A stretch of DNA of 64,000 bases from VXYL01 sp965208525 (lineage in GTDB: Bacteria > Pseudomonadota > Gammaproteobacteria > Pseudomonadales > Azotimanducaceae). Of this stretch, positions 43,191 through 51,010 are shown piece after piece (position 1 is the stretch's first letter; each line of letters starts with the position of its first letter). The position numbers were made by a program, and so were the translations under genes. Under the pieces are notes generated by a model, which did not search any database, was not told the origin of the DNA, and worked only from the letters and a program-made list of their open reading frames with translations. The stretch is from contig OZ242340.1 of assembly GCA_965208525.1 (NCBI GenBank), positions 1,116,001-1,180,000 on the forward strand. Direction: 5' to 3'.

Positions 43191-43936
43191 ACGACGACGA
43201 ACTGCTGCGCTACAGCCGCCAGATCATGCTGCCGGAGATCGACGTTGCCGGTCAGGAGGCCTTGCTGAGCGCCAGCGCAGCCATCGTTGGCCTCGGCGGC
43301 CTCGGCTCTCCCGTTGCGTTCTATCTCGCTGCCTGCGGCTTTGGTTCCCTGACTCTCGTGGACCACGACGTCGTGGACGCATCGAATCTCCAGCGTCAGA
43401 TCGTCCACACCGAAGACGCCATCGACAGCGCCAAGGTAGCGTCCGCCGCCGAGCGCATCGCCCGTCTGAATCCCGAGACCGACGTTCGCACCATCCCGCG
43501 CAAGCTCGACGGCGACGAGCTCCAGCAATTGGCGAGGGAGGTGGACGTGGTGCTCGACGCCACCGACAACTTCCTCGTCCGCTATGCCATCAACGACGCC
43601 TGCGTCGCCGCAAGAACACCCTTGGTTTCCGGCGCGGCCATCCGCATGGAAGGGCAGGTCGCCGTCTTCGACCCCCGTGTGGAAAACGCCCCCTGCTATC
43701 GCTGCCTCTACCGCGACGGCACCGATGCAGCCCTCAACTGCGCCGAAAACGGCGTCGCCGCGCCAGTGGTCGGCATCATTGGCTGCATCCAAGCCATGGA
43801 AGCCATGAAACTGGTCACCAACGTCGGCGAAACACTAGCCGGCTATGTCCTCTACCTGGATGCCCTGCGCATGGAATGGCGCAAGCTCCGTCTGCCGAAG
43901 GACCCAACCTGCCCGACTTGCTCGGCTGCGGGGTGA
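43187..43936 (+). CDS. moeB: HesA/MoeB/ThiF family adenylyltransferase
   Basis: A 249-residue E1-like enzyme. The nucleotide-binding motif IVGLGGLGSPVAFYLAACG and the arginine-rich LVDHDVVDASNLQRQI activate the C-terminal Gly-Gly of MoaD or ThiS. Zinc cysteines occur as CYRCL and CPTC near the end. There is no rhodanese domain. The position after prmC is that of moeB in many gammaproteobacteria. Whether the partner is MoaD or ThiS cannot be decided from sequence. The GTG overlaps the prmC stop. Confidence 0.88.
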   Translation: MNDDELLRYSRQIMLPEIDVAGQEALLSASAAIVGLGGLGSPVAFYLAACGFGSLTLVDHDVVDASNLQRQIVHTEDAIDSAKVASAAERIARLNPETDVRTIPRKLDGDELQQLAREVDVVLDATDNFLVRYAINDACVAARTPLVSGAAIRMEGQVAVFDPRVENAPCYRCLYRDGTDAALNCAENGVAAPVVGIIGCIQAMEAMKLVTNVGETLAGYVLYLDALRMEWRKLRLPKDPTCPTCSAAG

Positions 43937-43995
43937 CAGGAGAGGTGGACGGCCACGGGCGCGGGTAGGGACGCACCCTCGCCCAAAGCTCCCTC

Positions 43996-44030
43996 GGCAT
44001 GGCCGCCCCCCAACGAGGGGCGGTCGTGCC
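43996..44030. terminator. Hairpin between convergent genes
   Basis: GGCATGGCCGCCCC and GGGGCGGTCGTGCC pair around a seven-base loop, with two mismatches, between the convergent moeB and receptor genes. The following GTTTACC has few T residues, so it may stop transcription weakly or in a bidirectional way. Confidence 0.45.
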
Positions 44031-44047
44031 GTTTACCGAAGGTGAGC

Positions 44048-46258
44048 CTAGAAGCGCATGCGCAGTCCTGCTTCTACCGTGCGGCCGGGTTGGGGCACCA
44101 TGTCCTTTACGACCGAGGTGTGCAGGCGCTGTTCGTCGTCGGTGAGGTTGCGGCCGGCGAGGAACAGGTCGACCGTGCTTTCGCCGGGGCGGAAGCGCCA
44201 AGCGATGCGGGCGCGGAGGTCGTCGTAGGAGTCCGTTGGCAGTTCGAACTCCGCCACTTCGTCCTGTTCGGAAGCCCGGATGTAGTCGACGTTAGCGCGC
44301 AGGCGGTTGCCTGTGAACTCTAGCGAGACGCCGACGCGGGAAGGGGGCATGAGGGGCAGGTTGTCGTTGCCGGCAACGTCGATTTCTGGCGACACCAGGT
44401 CGTAGAAGGCACCGAGATCAAGCGTTCCGGCGCCCCATTCGGCGACGGTGAGGCGGCCTTCCACCTCGAAACCTGTGAACGTCGCGTCGGCTTGGGAGTA
44501 GCGGCGCACGTCGAAGCCTTCCCTCTCCTCGCCCGTGGCGCCTTGGTAGATGAAGCCGGCAAAGCTCGTGTAGTAGGTCGTCCCGACCAAGGACCAGCCT
44601 TCGTCACCGCCGGTGAGGGTGGCCGCCAGATTGCGGGCCTGCTCGGTGTCGAGGTTGGGGTCGCCCACCTCGAAGACGCCCGTGCCGGGGTGCGGGCTGT
44701 CCGAAAAGAGTTCCTCGCCCACCGGCGCACGGGACGAGTAGTCGGCCAGCAGGCTGCCCTGCCAGTTCGGGCTGAACGGCGCGATGAGGCCCATCGAAGC
44801 GCTGAACCCGCCGAAGTCGCGGCTCTGGCCGTTTGCGGGACTGTGTTCGACGCGGTCGTAGCGCACCCCCGCTTCGAGACCGAGGTCGCCGAGGGAGCGC
44901 TCGCCGACCCAGAAAAAACCGCTCGACGAGGTGTCAACCGGGGGCGTGAAGGCTTCTTCGCCTTCCACGGAGAACTCGCGGTTGCCGAGCTGCATGCCGA
45001 TGGCGCCACGCCAGCCGCCCATCGGCTCGTGGTCCAGTTGCGCGCGTCCTTCCCAGGCGCTGTTCGAGAACGCCGTTCCGACCTCGCCAGCTTCGTTTTC
45101 CACGTGCTCGTAGTCGTTGATGCCGAGCCGAAGGCTCAGGCTCTCGAAGCCGTCGAACGGGTCCACAAGACCCGCCTCCAGGTCGATGCGTGTCTGCTCG
45201 AGGACGACGACGGGAGGACTCTCCTCGCCATGGTGATCCTCGTCTTCGTGGTCGTCGTGCTCTTCGTGAGCGTGTTCCTCGTCGTCGTGGTGCTCCTCCT
45301 CGTCGTGGTGCCCCTCTTCGTGGTGGTCGTCGTGCTCGTGGTGGGCATGGCTGTGACCGGGAATGCCGTACTCCGAGTCGAGGCCGCTGATGGAGATTCC
45401 ACCGAAGCCGCGCTCGCCGACGAAGGAAAAGCCGACGGAACCGCCGCGGGTCTCGGAGGCGCTGCCGGGCACGGTTCCGAAGGCTTCTTCTTCCTCCTCG
45501 TGCCCTTCCTCGTCGTGATGATCCTCCTCGTGTTCGTGGTCATCGTCCTCGTCGTGGGCTTCTTCCTCGTGCCCATGCCCTTCCTCGTCGTGCCCTTCCG
45601 CGGCGTGCAGCGCTGCGGATTCGGCGTAGCCGGGAATGTCGTAGTCGTCGGACTCACGGGAGAAGGCGTCAACGTGCCATGCAACGTTGCCGCTGCCGCC
45701 GTCGAGCCGGAAGCTCCCGTTCTTGCCGCTGCCATTGTCGGAGCCGCGCACGTCGAGGGCTCCGTGGATGCGCTCCGGCACTTCGTTCGGAATGCGTCCG
45801 GTGTGGACATCGACCACGCCGCCGATGGCGCCGGAGCCGTAGAGCAAGGTTGCCGAACCCTTCAGGATCTCCACCCGCTCGGCGAGGAAGGGGTCCACCG
45901 TGACCGCGTGGTCGCCGCTGCTGACGGAAACGTCCAGCGTGTCGATCTGTTCTTCCATGATGCGCACGCGCGCGCCGCCGAGGCCGCGAATGACGGGCCG
46001 GCCCGCGCCTACGCCGTAGGCACTGTTGTGGATGCCCGGCTCGTTGCCGACGGTAGCACCGATGGTGTCCACCATTTTGCGTTCAAGTTCATCGGCCGTT
46101 AGCACATCGCTCGCTTGCGCGAGTCCTTCTTCCCCGAGCGGGTGCGCCGTGACGATGACCTCCTCTACCTGCGGCGGTTGTTCCGTGGGCGTCTCCGCGC
46201 CCGACGCGGCCACGCCAAGGCAGGCTGCGGCGAGGAAAAGTCTTTGCATGCGATTCAT
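44048..46258 (-). CDS. ZnuD-like TonB-dependent receptor, His/Glu-rich loops (copy 2)
   Basis: A 736-residue outer-membrane receptor paralogous to the 31.6-33.9 kb protein. A signal peptide (MNRMQRLFLAAACLGVAASGA) is followed by TonB-box-like QVEEVIVTAHPLGEEG and plug GSATLLYGSGAIGGVVDVHTG. Two loops are His/Asp/Glu-rich (near residues 210-250 and 290-335, for example HEEEAHDEDDDHEHEEDHH). The barrel ends VEAGLRMRF. ATG 46258 has GGAG at six-base spacing. It is downstream of the small HxH/CxxC gene in a two-gene operon with a Zur-like operator, which supports zinc import. Confidence 0.87.
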   Translation of the reverse strand: MNRMQRLFLAAACLGVAASGAETPTEQPPQVEEVIVTAHPLGEEGLAQASDVLTADELERKMVDTIGATVGNEPGIHNSAYGVGAGRPVIRGLGGARVRIMEEQIDTLDVSVSSGDHAVTVDPFLAERVEILKGSATLLYGSGAIGGVVDVHTGRIPNEVPERIHGALDVRGSDNGSGKNGSFRLDGGSGNVAWHVDAFSRESDDYDIPGYAESAALHAAEGHDEEGHGHEEEAHDEDDDHEHEEDHHDEEGHEEEEEAFGTVPGSASETRGGSVGFSFVGERGFGGISISGLDSEYGIPGHSHAHHEHDDHHEEGHHDEEEHHDDEEHAHEEHDDHEDEDHHGEESPPVVVLEQTRIDLEAGLVDPFDGFESLSLRLGINDYEHVENEAGEVGTAFSNSAWEGRAQLDHEPMGGWRGAIGMQLGNREFSVEGEEAFTPPVDTSSSGFFWVGERSLGDLGLEAGVRYDRVEHSPANGQSRDFGGFSASMGLIAPFSPNWQGSLLADYSSRAPVGEELFSDSPHPGTGVFEVGDPNLDTEQARNLAATLTGGDEGWSLVGTTYYTSFAGFIYQGATGEEREGFDVRRYSQADATFTGFEVEGRLTVAEWGAGTLDLGAFYDLVSPEIDVAGNDNLPLMPPSRVGVSLEFTGNRLRANVDYIRASEQDEVAEFELPTDSYDDLRARIAWRFRPGESTVDLFLAGRNLTDDEQRLHTSVVKDMVPQPGRTVEAGLRMRF

Positions 46259-46324
46259 GTGCATCTCCAAAAAACACGAACAGGCGCAACGCCGGGGAGG
46301 GTTGCGCACTCGATTGCTTCGCGG

Positions 46325-46618
46325 TCAGGAGATCGGTGGGGCGCGGGGGTGGGGGACCTCGTAGGGACGGGCAGAAACGGTGGCCGAAGCTAATAGCAGG
46401 TTGCTGCACCGGCGCCATGCGGACGGTCGTGCATCAAGCAGCGCAACCTCCCCAACGTGGCCCGGTTCGGAGATTGCGCAGACCGCACAGACCTCCTCTT
46501 CGTCCTCACCGACGTGTAGGTGCGTGTCGGCAACCGAGTGCCCAATGCACAGCACCAACGCGGCAACGCAAACCCACCGCTGCAACTGCTGCCTTGGTGT
46601 TGGTGCCACGCCCGTCAT
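46325..46618 (-). CDS. Small secreted HxH/CxxC protein (copy 2)
   Basis: A 97-residue protein. The signal-like helix WVCVAALVLCIGHSVA is followed by DTHLHVGEDEEEVCAVCAI, the same His-x-His then Cys-x2-Cys arrangement as the protein at 33973-34245, with an acidic insertion. The remainder, including SEPGHVGEVALLDARPS, is not recognisable. It precedes the second receptor by 66 bp. Overall identity to copy 1 is low outside the cluster, so the duplication is old or the proteins converge on a metal site. A role as periplasmic metal binder or sensor is inferred. Confidence 0.65.
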   Translation of the reverse strand: MTGVAPTPRQQLQRWVCVAALVLCIGHSVADTHLHVGEDEEEVCAVCAISEPGHVGEVALLDARPSAWRRCSNLLLASATVSARPYEVPHPRAPPIS

Positions 46619-46651
46619 GGTTTGCCGATTGAAGCCGCCGATGTGAGGAAC

Positions 46652-46674
46652 AGTATGTTACAACATATCATTTC
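46652..46674 (-). promoter_or_regulatory. Candidate Zur operator
   Basis: The dyad TATGTT-AC-AACATA (46654-46667) is a perfect inverted repeat around a two-base centre. On the reverse strand the 23-base site begins GAAATGATATGTT and matches the known gammaproteobacterial Zur box, which begins GAAATGTTATA, at about 16 of 23 positions by eye. It is an AT-rich island in GC-rich DNA, 34 bases upstream of the small-protein start. Zur repression would link the operon to zinc starvation. Confidence 0.55.
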
Positions 46675-46744
46675 CATTCGGGCGCGCGCGCCCAAGGTCG
46701 GCCTTCACGAGGGACGGCCCCCATAGACCTCCGCCTGTCGGACT

Positions 46745-46912
46745 TGGCGATGGGACGGTTCTCGGAGGGAAGGCATTCTGCCTTCCTTGGCGCCGTCAGG
46801 CGCCCCTTCCTTCACAGACCTCGCACTCGGCGCACCTGACGGTGCGCAGGGAAGGCAGAATGCCTTCCCGCCCAAGGCCCGCCCGTCACAAGTCCGACAG
46901 CCTCCTAGGTGG
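46745..46912. repeat. Mirrored hairpin element next to lipB
   Basis: GGAGGGAAGGCATTCTGCC near 46763 is mirrored by GGCAGAATGCCTTCCC near 46855. GGCGCCGTCAGGCGCC and GCGCACCTGACGGTGCGC lie between, and AAGTCCGACAGCCTCCTAGG ends the block. That last motif overlaps the 3' end of lipB by several codons, so the repeat may have shaped the C-terminus of LipB. Confidence 0.75.
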
Positions 46913-47569
46913 ACCGACCTCGAAGCCGTATTGCTCTCTCAGGTGGCGGGCCAGCTTGGGTTGCACGGTGGCCACTCGGCAGCCGGGGGAAAGGGCGGAC
47001 ATCATCGTCACGCCGATGTCCGTCAGGCCGCAGGGGTTGATGCGGGAGAAGGGCTCGAGGTCCATGTCCACGTTGAGGGCGAGGCCGTGATAGCTGCAGC
47101 CGTGGCGGATGCGCAGGCCCAAGGCGGCGATCTTGTCGTTGCCGACATAGACGCCGCGGGCGTCGGAGCGACCGACCGCGTCGATGCCATGTTCGGCCAA
47201 GAGGGTCACGATCGCTCGTTCGATGCCGTTCACCAACTCGCGTACAGAAAGCCCCAGGCGGCGCAAGTCCAGCATCAGGTAGCCGACGATCTGGCCGGGT
47301 CCGTGGTAGGTCACCTGGCCGCCGCGGTCGCTTTGCACCACGGGAATGTCCCCGGGGGCAAGGACGAACTCGCTTCGGCCCGCTTGGCCTTGGGTGAAGA
47401 CTGGAGGATGTTGGGTGAACCAGAGCTCGTCCACGGTGTCGGCACCGCGCGCATCGGTGAACTCGCGCATGGCGCGGAACACCTCGTTGTAGTCGCGTAG
47501 CCCTAGGTCACGGACGTGCAGCGAAGGCATGGCCTTCTGCGAAGGGGGGCCGGGTCTTTGCGTCACCAT
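46886..47569 (-). CDS. lipB: Octanoyltransferase LipB
   Basis: A 227-residue enzyme that moves octanoyl from acyl carrier protein to lipoyl domains. It has SDRGGQVTYHGPGQIVGYL, Lys in NDKIAALGLRI and the catalytic Cys in RINPCGLTDIGVTMM. ATG 47569 is used; ATG 47530 (MPSLHVRDLG) begins at the usual family N-terminus and is a good alternative. The last codons (RRLSDL) are formed by the dispersed repeat edge. lipA, often adjacent, is not present. Confidence 0.93.
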   Translation of the reverse strand: MVTQRPGPPSQKAMPSLHVRDLGLRDYNEVFRAMREFTDARGADTVDELWFTQHPPVFTQGQAGRSEFVLAPGDIPVVQSDRGGQVTYHGPGQIVGYLMLDLRRLGLSVRELVNGIERAIVTLLAEHGIDAVGRSDARGVYVGNDKIAALGLRIRHGCSYHGLALNVDMDLEPFSRINPCGLTDIGVTMMSALSPGCRVATVQPKLARHLREQYGFEVGPPRRLSDL

Positions 47570-47590
47570 TGCCCGCCCACGCTGCTGCGC

Positions 47591-48784
47591 CTAGCCAATG
47601 AGGTCTCGGAAGAAAAGATAGATGCCGTCCCACGCGCGGGAGAAGAAGCCGGCTTCCGGCACCGCCGCTCGCGCCAACAGGGGCGCGCTGGCTAGCGTTT
47701 CGCCGTCGAGCACCAGCCGCATCTCGCCCACCTGGGCGCCGACCTCGATGGGCGCTTCGAGCACCGGCGGCAGGTCGATGACGGTTTCCATCTCCTCCTG
47801 GCGCCCGCGCGGGAAGGTGGCGTGCAGTTCCTCGACTCCCAGTGCAACGCTCTCCTCTTCGCCGTACCACACTTCCGGCGTCGCCAACACATCTTCGGCG
47901 CTGTAGATGCGCTTCGTCTCGAAATAGCGGAAGCCCCAGGACAGGAGTTTCTGCGTCTCCCGCGAGCGGATGTCGGCGCTGTCGGTGCCCATCACGGCGG
48001 TGATGAGGCGCATCCCGCCGCGTTCTGCCGAAGCCACGAGGCAAAAGCCAGCAGCATCGGTGAGGCCGGTCTTGACGCCGTCCACGGAATCGTCAAGCCA
48101 CAACAACTGATTCCGGTTGGATTGCTCTATATCGGCGTAGGTGAAGGATTTCTCGGCGTAGATCGCATAGTGGTCGGGATAGCGGCGGATGAGTTCGCGG
48201 GAGAGCAGCGCAAGGTCGTAGGCGGAGGAAAGGTGCTCGTCGTCGGGCAGGCCCGTGGAATTGCGGAAGGTGGAGTCCGTCATGCCGATCTCTGCGGCGT
48301 GCTGGTTCATCATGTCGGCGAAGGAGCTCTCGGCGCCGCCGATGTATTCCGCCACCGCTACGCTGGCGTCGTTGCCGGACTGAATGATGATGCCGCGCAG
48401 GAGGTCAGCGAGCGATACCCTCGTGCCTTCGCGCACGAACATGCGCGAGCCGCCGGTGCGCCAGGCGTTGACGCTCACCGGCACTTCGTCGTCGAGCGCG
48501 ATGCGGCCCGCGGCGAGTTCCACCGCCGCCACATAGCTCGTCATGATCTTGGTCAGACTCGCCGGTGGCAGTGGCAACCGGCTCTCGCCCTCGGCCAGCA
48601 CGCGCATCGTCTCGGCGTCCATCATCACGTAGCTGCGGGCGGCAACCGATGGCGCCGCCGGCACGATCGCGGCTGCTGCAGCAGCGCCCGCGCCAGTCGG
48701 AACCAGCGTTGCAACCAAAGCACAGCCGCAAACAAGGACCCGGGCAGGCTTCCAGATCGAGTGCTTGGGTGCCGATTTTGGCAT
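47591..48784 (-). CDS. dacC: D-alanyl-D-alanine carboxypeptidase (PBP5/6 type)
   Basis: A 397-residue low-molecular-weight penicillin-binding protein that trims the terminal D-Ala of peptidoglycan stem peptides in the periplasm. It has a signal peptide, then the active-site SxxK in LPPASLTKIMTSY, SxN in IIQSGNDASVAV, and KTG in VDGVKTGLTDAAG. The C-terminal amphipathic helix AVPEAGFFSRAWDGIYLFFRD anchors it to the inner membrane. AGGAGG at nine-base spacing fixes the ATG at 48784. It could equally be named dacA. Confidence 0.93.
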   Translation of the reverse strand: MPKSAPKHSIWKPARVLVCGCALVATLVPTGAGAAAAAAIVPAAPSVAARSYVMMDAETMRVLAEGESRLPLPPASLTKIMTSYVAAVELAAGRIALDDEVPVSVNAWRTGGSRMFVREGTRVSLADLLRGIIIQSGNDASVAVAEYIGGAESSFADMMNQHAAEIGMTDSTFRNSTGLPDDEHLSSAYDLALLSRELIRRYPDHYAIYAEKSFTYADIEQSNRNQLLWLDDSVDGVKTGLTDAAGFCLVASAERGGMRLITAVMGTDSADIRSRETQKLLSWGFRYFETKRIYSAEDVLATPEVWYGEEESVALGVEELHATFPRGRQEEMETVIDLPPVLEAPIEVGAQVGEMRLVLDGETLASAPLLARAAVPEAGFFSRAWDGIYLFFRDLIG

Positions 48785-48805
48785 GGACGACAACCTCCTA
48801 AGGTT

Positions 48806-49708
48806 TCACTGCTCGATCACCACCGGCGACCATTCGCGCCCGAACGCCACCACCATTTTGAGCCGTTCCGCCTCGGTTCGGTTCGGCAGCGGCCCTATTC
48901 GCACCAGAAAGGCGTCCCGAGCCCGCGCCACCATCGCCTTCGTCTCGGCGATGGCGGCGATCGCGTCGGCACTGCCGGCGGCGCTCGCGAAGTCCACGAA
49001 GGGCCCGGCCTCGACGAAGTATCGCGGTGATGGACGCGGCAGGAAATCCGCCGGCGTCACGGTCTCGACCCGAACCCTGGCTGTGCCGGCGTCGGCGAAA
49101 CCGAGCTTCACCGCTGCGGCGTACGACAAGTCGATGATGCGGTCCTCGTGAAAGGGGCCGCGGTCGTTGACGCGGACGATGGTGGACTTGCCGTTGGCGA
49201 GGTTTGTCACCCGGGCCCAGCAGGGCAGCGGCAACGAACGATGCGCGGCGCTGAGTTCGTAGACATCGTACGTCTCGCCCGTGGCGGTGGCGAGGCCGTC
49301 GAAGCGGGTGCCATACCAGGACGCCAAGCCCTCCTCGACATAGCCGTCGGCGCTTTCGAGCACCTCGTAGCGTTCGCCGAACACCTCGTAGGGGCGGCTC
49401 TTGGACGGCAGCGGCGTCTCGTGGGTGACGGTTGGATTCGGCTGCTGTTCGAGCCCCGGCGGGGGCGATGGCGGCGGGCCGTCCGGCAGTTGCGACGGCG
49501 GAATCGTCGGCTCTGCACCGGGCCGCGTCACCGGCGCTTGGCTGACACAAGCCGCGAGATGCAGCGGAAGTAGGAGCCAAGCCGCACGCCGCAGTCTGAA
49601 GGTGACCGTGCCGTGTCCCGCCCTCGATTGCGCCACAAGCGCGCGGGCGACGGGCTCCTCTTGCGAGGGGAGGCCCCTCGCGCTCCCCCGCGCTGAGGGC
49701 TCCGTCAT
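48806..49708 (-). CDS. rlpA: RlpA septal lytic transglycosylase with repeat-derived N-terminus
   Basis: A 300-residue lipoprotein. The lipobox signal (RRAAWLLLPLHLAAC) is preceded by an unusual 38-residue lead MTEPSARGSARGLPSQEEP that is encoded by the 45-nt palindromic unit also found in the vWA gene. The double-psi barrel has ASWYGTRFDGLATATGE and VRVNDRGPFHEDRIIDLSY. A SPOR domain ends the protein. The ATG overlaps the mltB stop (ATGA), supporting this start; GTG 49636 would avoid the repeat. RlpA cleaves naked glycan at the septum. Confidence 0.87.
   Translation of the reverse strand: MTEPSARGSARGLPSQEEPVARALVAQSRAGHGTVTFRLRRAAWLLLPLHLAACVSQAPVTRPGAEPTIPPSQLPDGPPPSPPPGLEQQPNPTVTHETPLPSKSRPYEVFGERYEVLESADGYVEEGLASWYGTRFDGLATATGETYDVYELSAAHRSLPLPCWARVTNLANGKSTIVRVNDRGPFHEDRIIDLSYAAAVKLGFADAGTARVRVETVTPADFLPRPSPRYFVEAGPFVDFASAAGSADAIAAIAETKAMVARARDAFLVRIGPLPNRTEAERLKMVVAFGREWSPVVIEQ
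49657..49706 (-). repeat. Third copy of the 45-nt coding palindrome
   Basis: Read on the reverse strand, this stretch differs from the vWA-gene unit at about three of 50 positions by eye. It uses the same frame (EPSARGSARGLPSQE) and contains the CGAGGGG-CCT-CCCCTCG hairpin. It lies immediately after the rlpA start codon. Confidence 0.82.
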
Positions 49709-50994
49709 GTGCCGGCCCCCGAGCCCTCGCGCCGTTCGCGGATGGCCTCGGCCAGCTCGAACACGGCGAGCGCATACATGCGGCTGTGGTTGTAGCGCGT
49801 GATGACGTAGAAGTCGCCAAGGCCCACCCAGTACTGAACGCCGTCAGCTGCCTCGAAGCGGTGCAGGCTCGCCGGCTCGTCGTCGCTCACCTTGGCCGGC
49901 ACAGCGATGCCAAGGGCGCGCAAGTCCCGGGCCGTGCGGCTGGGCTTGAGGCCGGAGTCGACCAGTTCGGCGGCATTGGCAGGTGGCGAATCCACCTTGA
50001 AGGCGATCACCGGCGCTCCCTTCCAGCGGTGCTCGGCGAAGTAATTGGCCACGCTGCCGATGGCATCGTTGCGGTTGTTCCAGATGTCGCGAGTGCCGTC
50101 GTCGTCGAAGTCCACCGCATAGGTGCGGTAGCTCGAGGGGATGAACTGTCCGAGCCCCATCGCGCCGGCATAGGAACCCTTGAGGGCGCCGGCGTCCATG
50201 CCCTCTTCCCGCACCAGCAGCAGGAACTCCGTCAGTTGCCCGCGAAAGAACTCGGCGCGGCGCGGATAGTCGAAGCCGAGCGTTGTCAGCGCATCGAGCA
50301 CCCGATAGCTGCCGGTATTGCCGCCGTAGTTGGTCTCGACGCCGATGATGGCGACGACGATGTGCGGTGGCACGTTGTAGCGCTCGGCCGCCGCGTCCAG
50401 AGCGGCTTGGTTGGCATTCCAGAACTGGACGCCTCCCGCGATGCGCCGCTCGGTGATGAAGATGTTGCGGTATTCGTGCCACGCCAGCGCTCGTTCGGCA
50501 GGGCGCGAAATCGCCGCGATGATGCTCTCTTGATGGGATGCGTCGGCAATGACAGACGTGAGCCAGTCGCGATCGAAGCCATGTCGCGAGGCAATGGAGT
50601 CGAGGTAGGCGCGAACGTCTTCGCGTTCGACATAGGCCTCCGCAGCGGCCGCGTTTTGCCAGAGCCCAACGCCAAAGACGGCGGCGAGCATTGCTAGCGC
50701 TAGGAGGCTCTGCCGTAGAAAACGGCGCTGGCTCCTAGCCGGAGGGTGAGCGCAAGCGAACCCGTAGGCCAGCAGTTGCTTCGCGACTGCCGACGCGCTC
50801 GTAGAGCGCGCTAGCTGCGAGCGAACGCGAGCACGAAGGCCAGCAGTTGCTTCGCGACTGCCGACGCGCCCTTCAGGGCGCGCTAGCTGCGAGCGAATGG
50901 GGAGGTGTCGAACGGGCATTTGAGAGGAGTGGTGCGTAGGGTCGGTCACGGGTGCAATCTGGCTACGACTTGTCATCGAAGGTCCTGTCTTCAT
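49705..50994 (-). CDS. mltB: Membrane-bound lytic murein transglycosylase B, extended N-terminus
   Basis: A 429-residue open frame. The conserved enzyme begins near residue 105: a signal anchor (SLLALAMLAAVFGVGLW) is followed by YLDSIASRHGFDRDWL, the catalytic Glu in IIGVETNYGGNTGSYRVL, GAMGLGQFIPSSYR and a C-terminal domain with YWVGLGDFYVITRYN. Residues 34-86 are encoded by two tandem 72-nt dispersed repeats. The real start is uncertain; ATG 50919 is a candidate. The gene belongs to the rodA-mltB-rlpA-dacC order. Confidence 0.88.
   Translation of the reverse strand: MKTGPSMTSRSQIAPVTDPTHHSSQMPVRHLPIRSQLARPEGRVGSREATAGLRARVRSQLARSTSASAVAKQLLAYGFACAHPPARSQRRFLRQSLLALAMLAAVFGVGLWQNAAAAEAYVEREDVRAYLDSIASRHGFDRDWLTSVIADASHQESIIAAISRPAERALAWHEYRNIFITERRIAGGVQFWNANQAALDAAAERYNVPPHIVVAIIGVETNYGGNTGSYRVLDALTTLGFDYPRRAEFFRGQLTEFLLLVREEGMDAGALKGSYAGAMGLGQFIPSSYRTYAVDFDDDGTRDIWNNRNDAIGSVANYFAEHRWKGAPVIAFKVDSPPANAAELVDSGLKPSRTARDLRALGIAVPAKVSDDEPASLHRFEAADGVQYWVGLGDFYVITRYNHSRMYALAVFELAEAIRERREGSGAGT
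50752..50895 (-). repeat. Two tandem 72-nt repeats in the mltB 5' end
   Basis: Unit A (50752-50823) and unit B (50824-50895) share AGCAGTTGCTTCGCGACTGC and CGCTAGCTGCGAGCG but differ by one base in internal length, so the two are read in different frames (REATAGLRARV and SAVAKQLLAYGF). Related pieces are at about 38550 and 56560. The unit contains the hairpin GCGCCCTTCAGGGCGC. Confidence 0.8.
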
Positions 50995-51010
50995 CCCGGC
51001 TCGCCGGCAG

